From: Duncaniella dubosii
GTDB lineage: Bacteria > Bacteroidota > Bacteroidia > Bacteroidales > Muribaculaceae
DNA: 64,000 nucleotides
Reading direction: 5' to 3'
Assembly: GCF_004803915.1 (NCBI RefSeq)
Contig: NZ_CP039396.1
Location: 2,170,001 to 2,234,000, forward strand
The notes below the pieces were generated by a model. It was not told the origin of the DNA. It worked only from the letters and a program-made list of their open reading frames with translations, and did no database searches. The position numbers and the translations under genes were made by a program. This document shows, piece after piece, positions 62,763-64,000 of this stretch; the stretch's first letter is position 1; each line of letters begins with the position of its first letter.

Positions 62763-64000
62763 TTATGATTTCTTTGTTCGGCCTGATGCGCGTCGGGCGG
62801 GGCGTTTAGGGGCATTGTCCTGCTCTTCTATGAGCTGACGCACCTGTTCGATGGTGAGGTCGGCGGGGTTTTCTACGGATTTCGGTATCTTGTAGTTGCT
62901 CTTCTTGTAGGCGATGTAGACACCGTAGCGTCCGTTGAGAATCTGCATCTCAGGATCTTCATCGAAGATTTTGATCACCTTGTTGCTGTCGGCCTCGCGT
63001 TTGGCTTTGATAAGTTCCTCGGCCTCTTCGATGGTGATAGAAGTGGGTGAGAGGTCTTTCGGGATGCTTACGAATTTTCCGTCGTGGCGCAGATATGGCC
63101 CGAAACGGCCTACGGCGGCGATGACCTGCTTCCCCTCGAATTCGCCGACTTCGCGGGGAAGTTCGAACAGCTTGAGTGCGTCTTCGAGCTGTATGTCAAA
63201 CACGCTTTGGTCTTTGCGCAGAGATGCAAAGCGAGGTTTGTCTTTCGACTCTGTAGAGCCTATCTGCACAATCGGTCCGAAACGGCCGATTTTGACCGAG
63301 ACCGGTTCGCCGGAAGTGGGGTCTGTGCCAAGAATGCGTTCGCCGATTTTGTGTTCGGTGCGCAGTTCGTTGGCTTTCTCGACTTCGGGATGGAATAGCC
63401 CGTAGAATCGGGCTATTTCCTGATTCCAGTCGCTTTCTCCTTCGGCTATGCGGTCGAATTTCTGTTCCATGTCGGCCGTGAAGTCATAGTCGAGGATGTC
63501 CGGGAAATGTTGGGTGAGAAATTCGTTGACTATGATGCCGGTGTCGGTGGGGATAAGTTTACCCTTTTCCGCGCCGACGTTCTCGCTGCGATGGCTCGAC
63601 GAGATTTTACCGTCGGCAAGGGTCATTACGTTGAATGAGCGTTTTTCGCCCGGTTTTTCGCCCTTGACGATGTATTCGCGGTGCTGGATTGTCGAGATTG
63701 TCGGGGCGTAGGTCGACGGACGGCCTATGCCGAGTTCCTCCATTTTTTTGACAAGCGACGATTCGGTGTAGCGCGGGGGAGCGAGAGTGAAACGTTCTGT
63801 CGCAGTGATGTTTCCGGCAGTCAGAGTTTCGCCTGTCTTCAGAGGAGGGAGTGTTCCGCTTTCGTCCTCGCCGTTGTCGTCATCGTCGTTGCCTTCAAGA
63901 TATACTTTGAGGAAACCGTCGAATTTGATGACTTCGCCCGAGGCGGTGAAGTGTTCGGGCCGTTCGGAGGGTGTTATGTCGATTGTCGTTTTTTCGAGTT
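62763..64000 (-). CDS. topA: DNA topoisomerase I, C-terminal part (cut by window edge)
   Basis: The minus-strand frame is open from the window edge to 62763, about 412 residues. FTLAPPRYTESSLVKKMEELGIGRPSTYAPTI is the end of the type IA cleavage core. After it come DYDFTADMEQKFDRIAEGE and repeated C-terminal modules: ILGTDPTSGEPVSVKIGRFGPIVQIG, VIAAVGRFGPYLRHDGKFVSIPK and ILNGRYGVYIAYKKSNYKIP. A basic tail, RPARRASGRTKKS, ends it. These are the Topo_C repeat type rather than zinc fingers. The catalytic tyrosine lies outside the window. It relaxes negative supercoils. First visible gene of the minus-strand unit with rluA-like and DUF1573 genes. Confidence 0.95.
   Translation of the reverse strand, partial: LEKTTIDITPSERPEHFTASGEVIKFDGFLKVYLEGNDDDDNGEDESGTLPPLKTGETLTAGNITATERFTLAPPRYTESSLVKKMEELGIGRPSTYAPTISTIQHREYIVKGEKPGEKRSFNVMTLADGKISSSHRSENVGAEKGKLIPTDTGIIVNEFLTQHFPDILDYDFTADMEQKFDRIAEGESDWNQEIARFYGLFHPEVEKANELRTEHKIGERILGTDPTSGEPVSVKIGRFGPIVQIGSTESKDKPRFASLRKDQSVFDIQLEDALKLFELPREVGEFEGKQVIAAVGRFGPYLRHDGKFVSIPKDLSPTSITIEEAEELIKAKREADSNKVIKIFDEDPEMQILNGRYGVYIAYKKSNYKIPKSVENPADLTIEQVRQLIEEQDNAPKRPARRASGRTKKS

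Noticed and set aside
1..64000. CRISPR array, tRNA, rRNA, insertion sequence or prophage
   Set aside because: No regularly spaced repeats, cloverleaf-like non-coding segments, transposase or phage genes were seen in reading both strands.

Overview
The window comes from a Bacteroidales genome, most likely a gut Muribaculaceae-type organism (inferred). The evidence is two SusC/SusD pairs, several secreted proteins with type IX secretion (T9SS) C-terminal sorting domains, BspA-type leucine-rich repeats, an L-fucose isomerase route, and promoters of the Bacteroidetes type (TTTG, about 20 bp, then TAnnTTTG). No rRNA, tRNA, CRISPR array, insertion sequence or phage gene was seen.

Layout. 1-395: start of a TonB-dependent receptor, cut by the window edge. 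732-10788: a plus-strand peptide-use locus (zinc metalloprotease, SusC, SusD, two T9SS cargo proteins, one an M6-type protease). 10884-15067: minus-strand GH31, CDF metal exporter and AraD. 15148-21698: a lower-GC minus-strand export cassette (C39-peptidase ABC exporter, a 64-residue remnant or relative of the HlyD anchor, an outer-membrane barrel, and a TPR lipoprotein with a cytoplasmic tail that may bind DNA). 21820-29687: DUF488, an aldo/keto reductase-lactonase-dehydrogenase operon, a DUF3843-like protein and a BspA-like surface protein. 29794-33423: fucI, a mutarotase and fucP on the minus strand.

33539-44334 is the most unusual part. Two operons diverge from one 159-bp regulatory region. 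The minus-strand operon encodes a zinc methyltransferase of the uroporphyrinogen-decarboxylase (UroD) fold and a stand-alone methionine-synthase activation domain. The plus-strand operon encodes a GH141-like beta-helix glycosidase, a GH31 alpha-xylosidase-like enzyme, a 993-residue fusion (UroD-like domain + homocysteine methyltransferase + B12 domain) and a sodium/solute symporter. The fusion looks like a MetH whose folate module has been replaced by a different methyl-donor module. Beside fucose genes and a possible fucosidase, this suggests corrinoid-dependent removal of methyl groups, perhaps from O-methylated sugars, with the methyl group ending in methionine. That substrate is a hypothesis.

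44442-50807: a DHDPS-family aldolase, a second sodium/solute symporter, a CBS/CorC membrane protein and an outer-membrane barrel with an apparent frameshift after its signal peptide. 50972-59641: a second protease-linked SusCD locus on the minus strand (C10 cysteine protease, SusC, SusD, TlpA-like thioredoxin). 59820-61178: another T9SS cargo protein. 61332-64000: DUF1573 protein, RluA-type pseudouridine synthase and the C-terminal part of DNA topoisomerase I.

Two genes carry apparent single-base frameshifts (near 34326-34331 and near 48770). Either could be a sequencing or assembly error.
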